Positions 8,912 to 17,088 of a DNA stretch of 64,000 nucleotides are shown piece by piece. The notes beneath the pieces were generated by a model. It was not told the origin of the DNA, did no database searches, and saw nothing but the letters and a program-made list of their open reading frames with translations. A program made the translations under genes and the position numbers. Source of the stretch: Devosia sp. (GTDB taxonomy: Bacteria > Pseudomonadota > Alphaproteobacteria > Rhizobiales > Devosiaceae); NCBI RefSeq assembly GCF_017307495.1, contig NZ_JAFKHE010000028.1:41654-105653 (forward strand), given 5' to 3'. Within the stretch, counting starts at the first letter, position 1. Each line of letters begins with the position of its first letter.

Positions 8912-9426
8912 TCGAGGACCTTGGGTATGGTGTTCCAGTTGCGCATGGTGGCAACCGCCCCCTTCTCCAACTGCCGGTCGAACTTGTCCAGCCCCGGCCC
9001 ATGCCGCCCGTCCGGCTGGCGCCAGCCGACGAGGAAGAGGTCGCGGGCATCGACCCGCACGATGTCATAGTCGCCGGTGGCGCCGGTGAATTTCGTGTTG
9101 TTCGACAATGGCTTATCGAACATCATCACGTAGCGATGGAACGGCCCCTCGTCGGGATAGGCGGCGAACGGAGTGGAGGCAAGCATGGCTTCTATCTCGT
9201 CGCCGGTGCGGATCAGCGCCTGGCTGGACCAGCCCCAGCGCCTCGCGATCGCCGCCTCGAGCTCGGCCTTGGGCTCATGGCCGCACTCGAAGCGCACGTT
9301 GCCGCTGGCGAGGATGGTCTTGACGCCGCTATAGCCCAGCTCTTCGCAAAGCGCCTTGAGCTCGGCCATCTTCATCTGGCGCTTGCCGACATTGACGGCC
9401 CGCAGGAAAGCGACCCAGACGGTCAT
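8908..9426 (-). CDS. DUF1697 domain-containing protein
   Basis: A 172-residue protein opening with the family hallmark WVAFLRAVNVGKRQMKMAELK and continuing with TILASGNVRFE and a GDYDIVRVDARDLFLVGW segment. The biochemical role of DUF1697 is unknown; members are small cytoplasmic proteins common in soil bacteria. It overlaps both neighbours by four bases (ATGA), so it is translationally coupled in the operon. Confidence 0.88.
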   Translation of the reverse strand: MTVWVAFLRAVNVGKRQMKMAELKALCEELGYSGVKTILASGNVRFECGHEPKAELEAAIARRWGWSSQALIRTGDEIEAMLASTPFAAYPDEGPFHRYVMMFDKPLSNNTKFTGATGDYDIVRVDARDLFLVGWRQPDGRHGPGLDKFDRQLEKGAVATMRNWNTIPKVLE

Positions 9427-10022
9427 TTGGCCTTCTGGGGATAGATCGTCTCCCCCGCCTTCAGCATGTCGACGAAGGTCCTGATCTTCTTCTCGCGCCC
9501 GGCGGGGGTCTTGAGGTTGTGAATACGGAAGGCGAGCGCGAAGCGGTTCTGCTCGGTCAGCTTGCCCAGCATTTCTTTCGCTGCCGGCTCGGCGTCGATC
9601 GCCGCCTGCAGGTCGTCGGGGATCTTCAGGTCCTTGCCGCTGCCATAAGCCTTGTCCCAGCGGCCATCAGCCTTGGCGGCAGCGACATGGGCGCGACCGT
9701 GGTCGGTCATCAGCCCCGCCTGTTCGAGCCGGGCGACATTGTCGACGTTGATCTTGCTCCACACGCTCTTGCGTCCACGCGGCGTGTAGCGCTGCAGGAA
9801 GCTCCTCTCGTCGTGGCCCTTGCGGATTGCGTCAATCCAGCCCCAGCACAGGACGGCGTCGATCGCCTCCTTGGCATTGATCGACTTGAGGCCCGAGCCG
9901 GCCTTGTGCATCTTGATCCAGACCTCGTCGGCCTTGTCGTGGTTGGCCGCCAGCCAGTCGTAGAACGCCCGAAAGTCTTCGAACTCGCGCACATTGTCGT
10001 GGTTGACGACGAACGGCGCCAT
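9423..10022 (-). CDS. YdeI/OmpD-associated family protein
   Basis: A 199-residue protein with the YdeI-family sequence AVLCWGWIDAIRKGHDERSF, the RYTPRGRKSVWSKINVDNV block and the C-terminal INxR-like tail EREKKIRTFVDMLKAGE (seen here as GREKKIRTFVDMLKAGE). Members have been linked to stress and antimicrobial-peptide resistance, but no enzymatic activity is established. It overlaps the nat stop and the DUF1697 start by four bases each. Confidence 0.85.
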   Translation of the reverse strand: MAPFVVNHDNVREFEDFRAFYDWLAANHDKADEVWIKMHKAGSGLKSINAKEAIDAVLCWGWIDAIRKGHDERSFLQRYTPRGRKSVWSKINVDNVARLEQAGLMTDHGRAHVAAAKADGRWDKAYGSGKDLKIPDDLQAAIDAEPAAKEMLGKLTEQNRFALAFRIHNLKTPAGREKKIRTFVDMLKAGETIYPQKAK

Positions 10023-10849
10023 CAGGCTGCCCCTCGCTCGACGACCTTGTGAAGCGCCGGCTCAAGCCGCTCGTCATTGGGCAGAGCGATGCCGAACGGG
10101 CCGGAGAGAACCTCGCGCAGTTCGGCGACCGAACCGAGCAACCGGGTCTCGCTGTCCCCGCCGATTGCGTGGATGTTGAAACGGAGGTTGCGGAGTGCCA
10201 GGCGCCGCCCCTTGTCGACCCGGGCCGCGACCAGCCGCTCGCGGAAGGCCGGACTCGACGAAACACTCTCGTTCATCCGGACCAGGGCATCGGCCTCCGG
10301 CTCGGCGGTGGTGAAAGCATAAAGCGGCTGCCACTCCGCCCCGATCTGCGATTCGAGCCGCCACAGGCCATCCGTTTGGCTGAGCCGACAGGGCTCGTGC
10401 GGAGTCGCCTGCTCGACATCGGCGCGCAGGCGCAGCGGCGCGGTCGGCGTCTGGCCGCCGAAGCCGACATCGACGAGGTAGCTGGAACCGGCGATGTCGA
10501 CGGTGAGCAGCACATGCGTGGGCGGACCATCGACGGGCTCGACCTGCCCCCACAGCACAGTGGCCGCGTGCAGCTTCACGGCGAAGTCCAGTTCCTCGAG
10601 CATGGCCTTGAACAGCAGGTTGTGTTCGAGGCAATAGCCGCCGCGACGGTCGAACAGGAGCTTCTGCTGCAGGTTTGCGAGCTCGAGCCGGACGGGCACC
10701 CGCATCAGAGGATCGAGGTTCTCGAACGGAATGGCCGAAAGGTGCAGCTGCATCAGTTGGCCCAAGGTCTCCAGCGAAGGAGCGATCGAGCCGGCAAAGC
10801 CGATGCGCTCGAACCAGGCATCGATATTGGCCTTAGTCGCCACGGACAT
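10022..10849 (-). CDS. nat: Arylamine N-acetyltransferase
   Basis: A 275-residue NAT with the full catalytic triad in view: Cys73 in RRGGYCLEHN, His in PPTHVLLTV and Asp in YLVDVGFGG. The enzyme moves acetyl from acetyl-CoA to arylamines and hydrazines through a Cys intermediate. The start at 10849 was chosen because NAT proteins begin near the ANIDAWFERIGF helix and GGTGGGG lies just upstream; in-frame ATGs at 10876 and 10939 are weaker. It is the first gene of the four-gene operon, which reads from here to rbsK. Confidence 0.9.
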   Translation of the reverse strand: MSVATKANIDAWFERIGFAGSIAPSLETLGQLMQLHLSAIPFENLDPLMRVPVRLELANLQQKLLFDRRGGYCLEHNLLFKAMLEELDFAVKLHAATVLWGQVEPVDGPPTHVLLTVDIAGSSYLVDVGFGGQTPTAPLRLRADVEQATPHEPCRLSQTDGLWRLESQIGAEWQPLYAFTTAEPEADALVRMNESVSSSPAFRERLVAARVDKGRRLALRNLRFNIHAIGGDSETRLLGSVAELREVLSGPFGIALPNDERLEPALHKVVERGAA

Positions 10850-10948
10850 CCCCACCGCCGATTCCGGGAGGGCCATAATGATGAAGCGGCGCGGCTTTGT
10901 CACCCCGACCAGTGGGGAAGTGTTCACCGACGACGGCATCGGTCACAG

Positions 10949-11027
10949 GGTCATCCCCGCGAAAGCGGGGATCTCCGTTTTGCCGCCCGCGCCGAAAACA
11001 GAGGTTCCCGCTTTCGCGGGAATGACT
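10949..11027. repeat. Two-armed palindromic repeat, family A, copy 3
   Basis: It is the mirror orientation of copy 2: the left arm is TCATCCCCGCGAAAGCGGGG and the right arm TTCCCGCTTTCGCGGGAATG, with ATCTCCGTTTT and AACAGAGG in the spacer. It lies between uppP and nat, which are co-oriented on the reverse strand. Confidence 0.9.
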
Positions 11028-11074
11028 CCGTGGGTCACGGCAAGCATCCGGATCAGTCCGCACGAACGGCCCGA

Positions 11075-11887
11075 CTACCTGAACAGCAGGACGGCCCAAA
11101 GCCCAATCGCACCTACGAAAATCCGCCAGTATGCGAAGATGGCGAAGCCGTGCCGCGAGATGTAGTCGAGCAGGTAGCGGACGACGAAGAAGGCGACGAC
11201 GAACGCGGCAGCGAACCCGATGATCACGGCGGCACCGAGCTCGGCGGTGATGAACTCACGGCTCTTGTAGAGATCGTACAGGAAGGCGCCGCCCATGATC
11301 GGCATGGCGATGAAGAAGGTGAACTCCGCCGCCGAGCGCTTGTCGGTGCCGAGCAGGAGCGAGCCGACGATCGTCGCGCCGGAGCGCGACACGCCCGGGA
11401 CCAGCGCCAGCATCTGGAACAGCCCGATATAGAGGCAAAGGAGTGGGGGGTAGTTGTAGATATCTGTGTATTTCGGCGTCAGCTTGAGCTGGTCGACATA
11501 GAGCAGCACGATGCCGCCGACGATCAGCGATACGCAGAATACCACCGGCGTCTCGTAGATCACGTTCTTGATGAAGTCGTGCAGCAGCACGCCGGCAATC
11601 GCCGCCGGAAACGATGCCAGCACCACCCCCAGGATGAAGCGCAGGGCCCCGGGCTTGCGGGCCATGGCGTCCTTGGCGATGCCGACGAGGCGTCCGAAAT
11701 AGACCACGAGGATGGCGAGGATGGCGCCGAACTGGATCAGCACCTCGAATACACGCCCCGGGCTGTTGAAACCGAGGAAATGACCAGCGAGCAGAATGTG
11801 GGCGGTCGACGAGACCGGTAGGAATTCGGTAAGCCCCTCGATGATCCCGAGGATCAGGGGCACAAAAAGACCTTGATCGGCGTTCAT
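11075..11887 (-). CDS. uppP: Undecaprenyl-diphosphate phosphatase UppP (BacA)
   Basis: A 270-residue polytopic membrane enzyme with both signature regions: IIEGLTEFLPVSSTAH near the N-terminus and PGVSRSGATIVGSLLLG in the second half. It dephosphorylates undecaprenyl pyrophosphate so the lipid carrier can be reused for peptidoglycan and polysaccharide. The ATG at 11887 gives the normal N-terminus NADQGLFVPLILGI. It is divergent from the GST gene. Confidence 0.96.
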   Translation of the reverse strand: MNADQGLFVPLILGIIEGLTEFLPVSSTAHILLAGHFLGFNSPGRVFEVLIQFGAILAILVVYFGRLVGIAKDAMARKPGALRFILGVVLASFPAAIAGVLLHDFIKNVIYETPVVFCVSLIVGGIVLLYVDQLKLTPKYTDIYNYPPLLCLYIGLFQMLALVPGVSRSGATIVGSLLLGTDKRSAAEFTFFIAMPIMGGAFLYDLYKSREFITAELGAAVIIGFAAAFVVAFFVVRYLLDYISRHGFAIFAYWRIFVGAIGLWAVLLFR

Positions 11888-11973
11888 CTGATCCCCTAAC
11901 TCAACCCCACCGCTCGGGGCGCCGGGCGGCATCTAGCCCGATTTGCGGTAGCCCGCCAAGGATCGAACAGCGC

Positions 11974-12651
11974 ATGCCAAGGTTGCTCCAGCACCGGCTC
12001 GACCCGTCCTCCCGCCTCGCCCGCCTGATGTTCGCCGAGTATGGCGTCGGGATCGATCTCGAGGACATCAAGCCGTGGACGCGCGACCCCGCTCTGCTCG
12101 AGATCAATCCGGCGGCGACGGTGCCCATCCTCGTCGACACGCAGGAGCCGCCGATCATCGGAACGATGGCGGTGATCCACGCAATCGAGGATCGCTACGC
12201 GCCAAGCGCGGTTGCCGGCCTTGTTCCGATGCAGCCGGCCATGCGCAACGAGATGTGGCGGCTCAACGAGTGGGTCCTGGTCAAGCTCAACGACGAGGTG
12301 ACGCGCTACATCCTCGAAGAGAAGATCGTGAAGCGCGACCAGCGCGGCGCCGTGCCCGATCCCGGCGTGCTGCGCGTCGCCAAGGCCAACCTCGCCGAGC
12401 ATCTCAACTACTTCAACTGGCTGTTCGCGACCCGGCACTGGATCGCCGGCGACGCCATGACGCTCGCCGATTTCGCACTGGCCGCACATCTGTCCAGCCT
12501 CGACTATCTGGGCGATGTGCTGTGGGACACCTCGATCGAGACGCGCAACTGGTATGCCCGCATCAAGTCGCGCCCCGCCTTCCGCACCCTGCTCAACGAC
12601 CGCATCGGCGGCATGCCGGCCGCGGCCGGCTACGCTGACTTGGACTTCTAG
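11974..12651 (+). CDS. Glutathione S-transferase family protein
   Basis: A 225-residue protein with a thioredoxin-like N-terminal half ending in the cis-proline signature ATVPILVDTQEPPIIGTMAV and a helical C-terminal half containing the N-capping motif AGDAMTLADFALAAHLSSLD. It probably conjugates glutathione to electrophiles or has a related redox role; the substrate is unknown. GST genes of this subtype often precede queG in Rhizobiales, as here. Confidence 0.85.
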   Translation: MPRLLQHRLDPSSRLARLMFAEYGVGIDLEDIKPWTRDPALLEINPAATVPILVDTQEPPIIGTMAVIHAIEDRYAPSAVAGLVPMQPAMRNEMWRLNEWVLVKLNDEVTRYILEEKIVKRDQRGAVPDPGVLRVAKANLAEHLNYFNWLFATRHWIAGDAMTLADFALAAHLSSLDYLGDVLWDTSIETRNWYARIKSRPAFRTLLNDRIGGMPAAAGYADLDF

Positions 12652-12652
12652 T

Positions 12653-12708
12653 CCAACCCAACGTTGGATTAGCGTGCGGGAGTTGGAACTAATCCAGCGC
12701 TGCGTTGG
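12653..12708. repeat. Imperfect inverted repeat after the GST gene
   Basis: The left arm CCAACCCAACGTTGGATTAG (12653-12672) pairs with CTAATCCAGCGCTGCGTTGG (12689-12708), 17 of 20 positions complementary around a 16-base loop. It starts two bases after the GST stop and has no T-run, so it is not a classic terminator. It differs from the three dispersed families. Confidence 0.6.
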
Positions 12709-12740
12709 AATAGGGGCGAGGTGCTATCCTCCATGCACGG

Positions 12741-12817
12741 TGTCATTCGGCGAAAGCGGGAACCTCTGTCTTGTTGCAGGCACCGCAAACGGAGATCCCG
12801 CTTTCGCGGGATGACAC
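12741..12817. repeat. Two-armed palindromic repeat, family A, copy 4 (touching the queG start)
   Basis: The arms TCATTCGGCGAAAGCGGGAA and GATCCCGCTTTCGCGGGATG are separated by CCTCTGTCTTG and AAACGGAG. The right arm ends only a few bases before the GTG start of queG. Confidence 0.9.
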
Positions 12818-12818
12818 A

Positions 12819-13970
12819 GTGACAGAAGCGCAAGACCGCACAGAACTGCTCGCCAAGCTCCGTGCCCGCGCCACAAGCCTCGGCTTTTCTGCCTTCGGCG
12901 TGGCGCGGGCCGATGCACGGCCGGATCTGCCGGAAAAGCTCGAGACCGCGCTGGCGCGGCACTGGCATGGCGAAATGGCCTGGATGGCCGAGACGGTGGA
13001 GCGCCGCGCCGCGCCGGCGGGGCTGTGGCCCGGAGCCCGCTCGGTGATCATGCTGGGCATGAACTACGGCCCGGACTCCGATCCGATGTCCGACCTCAGC
13101 AAGCCGGGCATCGGCAACATCTCGGTCTATGCCCGCAACCGTGACTACCACGATGTGGTCAAGGGCAAGCTCAAGGAGATCGCAGGTCTCGTCCGGCGCT
13201 GGACCGGCGAGGAGGCCAAGGTCTTCGTCGACACTGCCCCGGTGATGGAAAAGCCGCTCGCCGAGGCGGCGGGCATCGGCTGGCAGGGCAAGCACACGGT
13301 GCTCGTTTCGCGCGATTACGGTTCGTGGCTGTTCCTCGGCGCGATCTTCACTGCCGCAGAGTTCCCGGCCGACGACCCGCACCCCGAAAGCTGCGGCAAC
13401 TGCCGGCGCTGCCTCGATGTCTGCCCGACCGATGCCTTCCCCGCGCCGTTCCAGCTCGATGCGCGGCGTTGCCTCAGCTACCTCAACATCGAGCATCCGG
13501 GCCCGATCCCGCACGAGTTCCGCACCGCCATGGGCAACCGCATCTATGGCTGCGACGACTGCCTCGCGGTGTGCCCGTGGAACAAGTTCGCCTCGGCGAC
13601 GCGGGAGATGAAGCTGATGGCGCGCGACGAGCTGCGCGCGCCGGCGCTGGCCGATCTGCTGCAACTCGACGAGGTCAAGTTCCGCGCCCTGTTCACCGGC
13701 TCGCCGATCAAGCGCATCGGCCACGCGCGGTTCCTGCGCAACGTCCTCGTCGCTGCGGGCAATTCCGCGGACGACGCGCTCGTCCCGCTCGTCGAAGCGC
13801 GGCTCGGCGACCCCGATCCGCTCATCCGCGGCGCTGCGGTGTGGGCCGTCCGACGCCTTGTGAACGAAGCGCGCGCGGACGCGCTGAGGCTTGCCTTTTT
13901 GCCCGATGAGGGCGACATGAGCGTCCAGGCAGAGTGGAGCGCAGCCGTCCAGCCGGCGCGCGCAAACTAG
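12819..13970 (+). CDS. queG: Epoxyqueuosine reductase QueG
   Basis: A 383-residue enzyme with the two ferredoxin-type clusters CGNCRRCLDVCPTDAF and CDDCLAVCPWNKF, and an N-terminal B12-binding region (GIGWQGKHTVLVSR). The C-terminus carries a PBS-lyase HEAT-like stretch (GDPDPLIRGAAVWAVRRL). It reduces epoxyqueuosine to queuosine in tRNA, the last step of Q modification. The GTG at 12819 is the only start consistent with the family's length, yet the palindromic repeat immediately upstream leaves no recognisable ribosome binding site. Confidence 0.93.
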   Translation: MTEAQDRTELLAKLRARATSLGFSAFGVARADARPDLPEKLETALARHWHGEMAWMAETVERRAAPAGLWPGARSVIMLGMNYGPDSDPMSDLSKPGIGNISVYARNRDYHDVVKGKLKEIAGLVRRWTGEEAKVFVDTAPVMEKPLAEAAGIGWQGKHTVLVSRDYGSWLFLGAIFTAAEFPADDPHPESCGNCRRCLDVCPTDAFPAPFQLDARRCLSYLNIEHPGPIPHEFRTAMGNRIYGCDDCLAVCPWNKFASATREMKLMARDELRAPALADLLQLDEVKFRALFTGSPIKRIGHARFLRNVLVAAGNSADDALVPLVEARLGDPDPLIRGAAVWAVRRLVNEARADALRLAFLPDEGDMSVQAEWSAAVQPARAN

Positions 13971-13982
13971 AGACCACTTCAG

Positions 13983-14855
13983 ATGGGCGTCTTCTTCTTC
14001 GGCATGGGCTACTCCTCGCGGGCCACGGCGCGAGCATTGCATCAGTTGCGCGACCCGGACATCCCGATTTCCGGCACGACCCGCAGCGAGGAGGGCGCCG
14101 AGGCCTTCGCCGACACCAACTACCGCATCCACATCTTCGACGGCGAGGTCCGCGGGGCGACGCTCGGGCCAGACCTGCGGAAGGCAACGCACGTCATTCT
14201 CTCGATCCCGCCCGACGAGCGTGGCGACCCCGCCCTGCTGCACCACCGCGCCGATCTCGATGCGGCGCAGAATCTCGAATGGATCGGGTACTTCTCGACC
14301 GTCGGCGTCTATGGCGATTTCGGCGGCCAGTGGGTCGACGAGGACGCGCCGACGCGGCCGGTCAATGTCCGGTCGCAGCAGCGGGTCGAGGCCGAGCAGG
14401 CCTGGCGCGACTACGCCGGGGCGCGCGGCGTGCCATTGTTCATCGAGCGGCTGGCCGGCATCTATGGCCCCGGCCGCTCCGCCTTCGACAAGCTGCGCGA
14501 GGGCACGGCCCGGCGCATCGTCAAGCCGGGGCAGGTGTTCAATCGCGTCCACGTGGCCGACATCGGGCGGATCACGGCGCTGGCGGCGCTCGCCAAGCTC
14601 GAGGGCACCTACAACCTCGCCGATGCAGAACCGGCCCCGCCGCAGGACCTCGTGACCTATGCGGCCCAGATGATGGGGATCGCCCCCCCACCGGAGATTC
14701 CGTTCGAGACGGCGCAGATGACCGAGATGGCGCGCAGCTTCTACTCCGACAACAAGCGGGTTTCGTCCAAGCGCGTGCTCGCGGCGCTGGGCACCGAACT
14801 CGAGTTCCCGACCTATCGCGAAGGCCTCGACGCCATCTGGAAAGCACACGCGTGA
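13983..14855 (+). CDS. SDR/NAD-dependent epimerase-like protein (YeeZ type)
   Basis: A 290-residue Rossmann protein. The N-terminus VFFFGMGYSSRATARAL is an atypical dinucleotide-binding loop, followed by FSTVGVYGDFGGQWVDED, and RLAGIYGPGRSAFDKL, which are epimerase-family landmarks; the usual YxxxK is not evident. Related YeeZ-like proteins are annotated as NAD(P)-binding but have no proven reaction. The gene starts 12 bases after queG and its stop overlaps the GTG of the next gene, so the three genes look like one unit. Confidence 0.78.
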   Translation: MGVFFFGMGYSSRATARALHQLRDPDIPISGTTRSEEGAEAFADTNYRIHIFDGEVRGATLGPDLRKATHVILSIPPDERGDPALLHHRADLDAAQNLEWIGYFSTVGVYGDFGGQWVDEDAPTRPVNVRSQQRVEAEQAWRDYAGARGVPLFIERLAGIYGPGRSAFDKLREGTARRIVKPGQVFNRVHVADIGRITALAALAKLEGTYNLADAEPAPPQDLVTYAAQMMGIAPPPEIPFETAQMTEMARSFYSDNKRVSSKRVLAALGTELEFPTYREGLDAIWKAHA

Positions 14856-15508
14856 GTGCGCCGCGGCCGGCCAAGGCCCGTCCCTCCCGCATTGTGCTCG
14901 ATGGCCGGTACGTACGACTCGAGCCGCTCGGACCACGGCACGCCGCCGATCTCTATCGCGCCTCGTCCGCCCCCGACGCGGCGCAACGCTTCGCCTACCT
15001 GTTCGAGACTCCGCCGGCCTCGGAGACCGAGATGCGGGGCTGGGTCGACAAGGTGTCCGCCCAGGACGACCCGATGCTGTTCGCCGTCATCGACACGGCA
15101 ACAGGCAAGGCCGGCGGCCGGCAGGCGCTGATGCGCATCGTGCCCGAGCACGGCGTCATCGAGATCGGCTCGATCTACTGGGGCCCGGACATCGCCAGGA
15201 CTCGCCGCGCCACCGAGGCGCTCTACCTGTTCGCCCGGCACGTCTTCGACGATCTCGGCTATCGCCGCTTCGAGTGGAAGTGCAACGACCGTAACGAGCC
15301 CTCCAAGCGCGCCGCGACGCGCTTCGGGTTCTCCTACGAAGGCACGTTCCGGCAGCACATGATCGTCAAGGGCGAGAACCGCGACACGGCCTGGTTCTCG
15401 ATGCTCGACAGCGAGTGGCCGGCGCGCAAGGCCGCGTTCGAACGCTGGCTCGACCCGGCCAATTTCGATGCCGAGGGGCGACAACTCGCGCCGCTTCGCC
15501 TCGTGTGA
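14852..15508 (+). CDS. GNAT family N-acetyltransferase (RimJ/RimL type)
   Basis: A 218-residue acetyltransferase: LDGRYVRLEPLGPRHAADLY opens the fold, IEIGSIYWGPDIARTRRATE is the acetyl-CoA binding region, and FEWKCNDRNEPSKRAATRFG followed by EGTFRQHMIVKGENRDTAWF is the RimJ-type C-terminal half. The substrate may be an amino group on a protein or small molecule. The GTG start overlaps the upstream stop (GTGA). Confidence 0.87.
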   Translation: MSAPRPAKARPSRIVLDGRYVRLEPLGPRHAADLYRASSAPDAAQRFAYLFETPPASETEMRGWVDKVSAQDDPMLFAVIDTATGKAGGRQALMRIVPEHGVIEIGSIYWGPDIARTRRATEALYLFARHVFDDLGYRRFEWKCNDRNEPSKRAATRFGFSYEGTFRQHMIVKGENRDTAWFSMLDSEWPARKAAFERWLDPANFDAEGRQLAPLRLV

Positions 15509-15512
15509 GGAA

Positions 15513-16313
15513 CTAGATATCCAGCGCCAGTTGCTCCGGCGGCACAGCGATCTCGCGCTCGACCGCCGCCTCGAGCAGTTCGAGGTCCTCGGGCCGGCTT
15601 AGCCGATGGTCGCCGTCGGGCACCAGCGTGAAGGTGACCGGGTCGGTCAACAGGTGCTGCACGAGCTTCAGCGCATGGTCGCGCGGCACGTCCGGGTCCT
15701 TGCCGCCCTGCAGGATCGTCACCGGGCAGCCCACATCGATGCCGCGCCCGAACATCAGGTGCTCCCGGCCGTCCTCGATCAGTCTGGCGGTGATCGGATA
15801 GGGGTCGGCGGAATATTCCGAGGGTTGCTCGACGACGCCGGTCTCGCGCAGCGCCTTCAGCTCCTTCTTCGAAAAGCCCTTCAGCATCAGTTCCTCGGTC
15901 ATGTCGACCGCCGGGGCGATCAATACCAGCGCCTTGACCCGGCTGTTGCCGAGTCGGTGCATGTGCCGCGCGAGGAGCAGCGCCAGCCAGCCGCCCATCG
16001 ACGAGCCGACGATTACCTGCGGTCCTTCGGTCTGGGCGAAGACGGCCAGCGCTTCCTCGAGCCAGCGCGAGATCGTCCCGTCGAGGAACTCGCCACCCGA
16101 CTGGCCATGGCCGGAATAATCGAACCGGGTCACCGCCACGCCCCTGTCGGCGCCGAACCGGTCGAGCGCCGTCGCCTTCGAACCGGTCATCTCGGAGCGG
16201 TAACCGCCGAGCCAGAAGATGCCGGGCGCCTTGCCGGTCCGGGGCAGCATGGCGACGCGCCGCGCGCCCGCCCCCGCGCCGACTTCAAGGTACTCGAGCG
16301 CCGGTTCCGTCAT
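15513..16313 (-). CDS. Alpha/beta hydrolase
   Basis: A 266-residue alpha/beta-hydrolase. The nucleophile elbow is GSSMGGW (Ser), the oxyanion region is FWLGGYRSEMTGSKA, DYSGHGQSGGEF follows, and the C-terminal acid and histidine are in QGGKDPDVPRDH and PDGDHRLSRPEDL. It resembles short-chain acyl esterases and palmitoyl thioesterase ABHD10-like proteins. Three clustered starts exist; the ATG at 16313 has GGAG at nine bases and is preferred over 16319. It converges with the GNAT gene. Confidence 0.85.
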   Translation of the reverse strand: MTEPALEYLEVGAGAGARRVAMLPRTGKAPGIFWLGGYRSEMTGSKATALDRFGADRGVAVTRFDYSGHGQSGGEFLDGTISRWLEEALAVFAQTEGPQVIVGSSMGGWLALLLARHMHRLGNSRVKALVLIAPAVDMTEELMLKGFSKKELKALRETGVVEQPSEYSADPYPITARLIEDGREHLMFGRGIDVGCPVTILQGGKDPDVPRDHALKLVQHLLTDPVTFTLVPDGDHRLSRPEDLELLEAAVEREIAVPPEQLALDI

Positions 16314-16418
16314 CACCATCGACTCCAATGTGGAAAAGGCCTATGCCCCGAGCCTCGCTTCGCGGCAACAGTTTGTCGACGATGTGCCTCGAGCGTGTGT
16401 TTCTTGCGCCACCCGGTG

Positions 16419-16447
16419 TTGACTTATGCCCGGCGCAGCACGATTTT
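16419..16447 (+). promoter_or_regulatory. Possible sigma-70 promoter for infC
   Basis: TTGACT (16419-16424), 17 bases, then GATTTT (16442-16447), about 50 bases before the infC start. The -35 is good and the -10 is weak. It is the best promoter-like pair in this gap, but this is inference only. Confidence 0.3.
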
Positions 16448-16494
16448 AGCGCGGATTTCCCGCCGCTTCGGTAACAGTTGAAGGATCGCCTGCC

Positions 16495-17031
16495 ATTCGT
16501 CGTCCCATGAGACCCGTCGCCCCCCAGAAGGATGGGCCGCAATCCAACGAGGACATCTCCTCCCCCGACGTCCAGCTCATCGATGGCGAAGGCGCCAATC
16601 GCGGCGTTGTGCGCACGCGTGAAGCGCTCGCTGAAGCGCAGGAGCAGGGACTGGATCTCGTCATCATCTCGCCGAACGCGACGCCGCCGGTGGCCAAGAT
16701 CCTGGATCTCGGCCGCTTCAAGTATTCCGCCCAGAAGAAGGCAGCGGAAGCGCGCAAGAAGCAGAAGGTGATCGAGGTCAAGGAAATCCAGATGCGTCCT
16801 GGCATCGATACCCATGACTACGAGACCAAGATGAAGGCGCTGGCGCGCTTCCTCGAGGATGGCGACCGCGTCAAGGTCACCATGCGCTTCCGCGGCCGCG
16901 AGATGGCGCACCAGGAACTGGGCATGCAACTGCTCGTCAAGGTGCAGAACGAGTTCGAGGCCAAGGCCAAGGTCGAATCGGCCCCCCGTTCGGAAGGTCG
17001 CCAGATGGTTATGGTGCTGGCTCCCAAGTGA
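16495..17031 (+). CDS. infC: Translation initiation factor IF-3, probable AUU start
   Basis: IF-3 of about 178 residues; KILDLGRFKYSAQKKAAEAR, KEIQMRPGIDTHDYETK and MRFRGREMAHQELGMQLL are the two-domain core. The factor keeps 30S subunits free and checks the initiation codon. An ATG exists at 16507, but ATT at 16495 is in frame, sits nine bases after AAGGA, and gives an N-terminus reading (M)RRPMRPVAPQKDGP that matches the MRRP start known in rhizobial IF-3. Rare AUU starts underlie IF-3 autoregulation in E. coli. It is monocistronic here, with rpmI-rplT 3.7 kb away. Confidence 0.93.
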   Translation: MRRPMRPVAPQKDGPQSNEDISSPDVQLIDGEGANRGVVRTREALAEAQEQGLDLVIISPNATPPVAKILDLGRFKYSAQKKAAEARKKQKVIEVKEIQMRPGIDTHDYETKMKALARFLEDGDRVKVTMRFRGREMAHQELGMQLLVKVQNEFEAKAKVESAPRSEGRQMVMVLAPK

Positions 17032-17058
17032 GGGCCGACACCATCCGACCGACATGAC

Positions 17059-17081
17059 AAGGGCGCCCGCAAGGCGCCCTT
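17059..17081 (+). terminator. Intrinsic terminator after infC
   Basis: The stem AAGGGCGCC (17059-17067) and GGCGCCCTT (17073-17081) is a perfect nine-base pair with a five-base loop, followed by CTGCTATCT. It lies between the convergent infC and DUF423 genes. Confidence 0.75.
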
Positions 17082-17088
17082 CTGCTAT

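Noticed and set aside
12669..14936. Long reverse-strand open frame opposite queG
   Set aside because: The forward genes carry iron-sulfur cluster and Rossmann motifs; the reverse frame has none.
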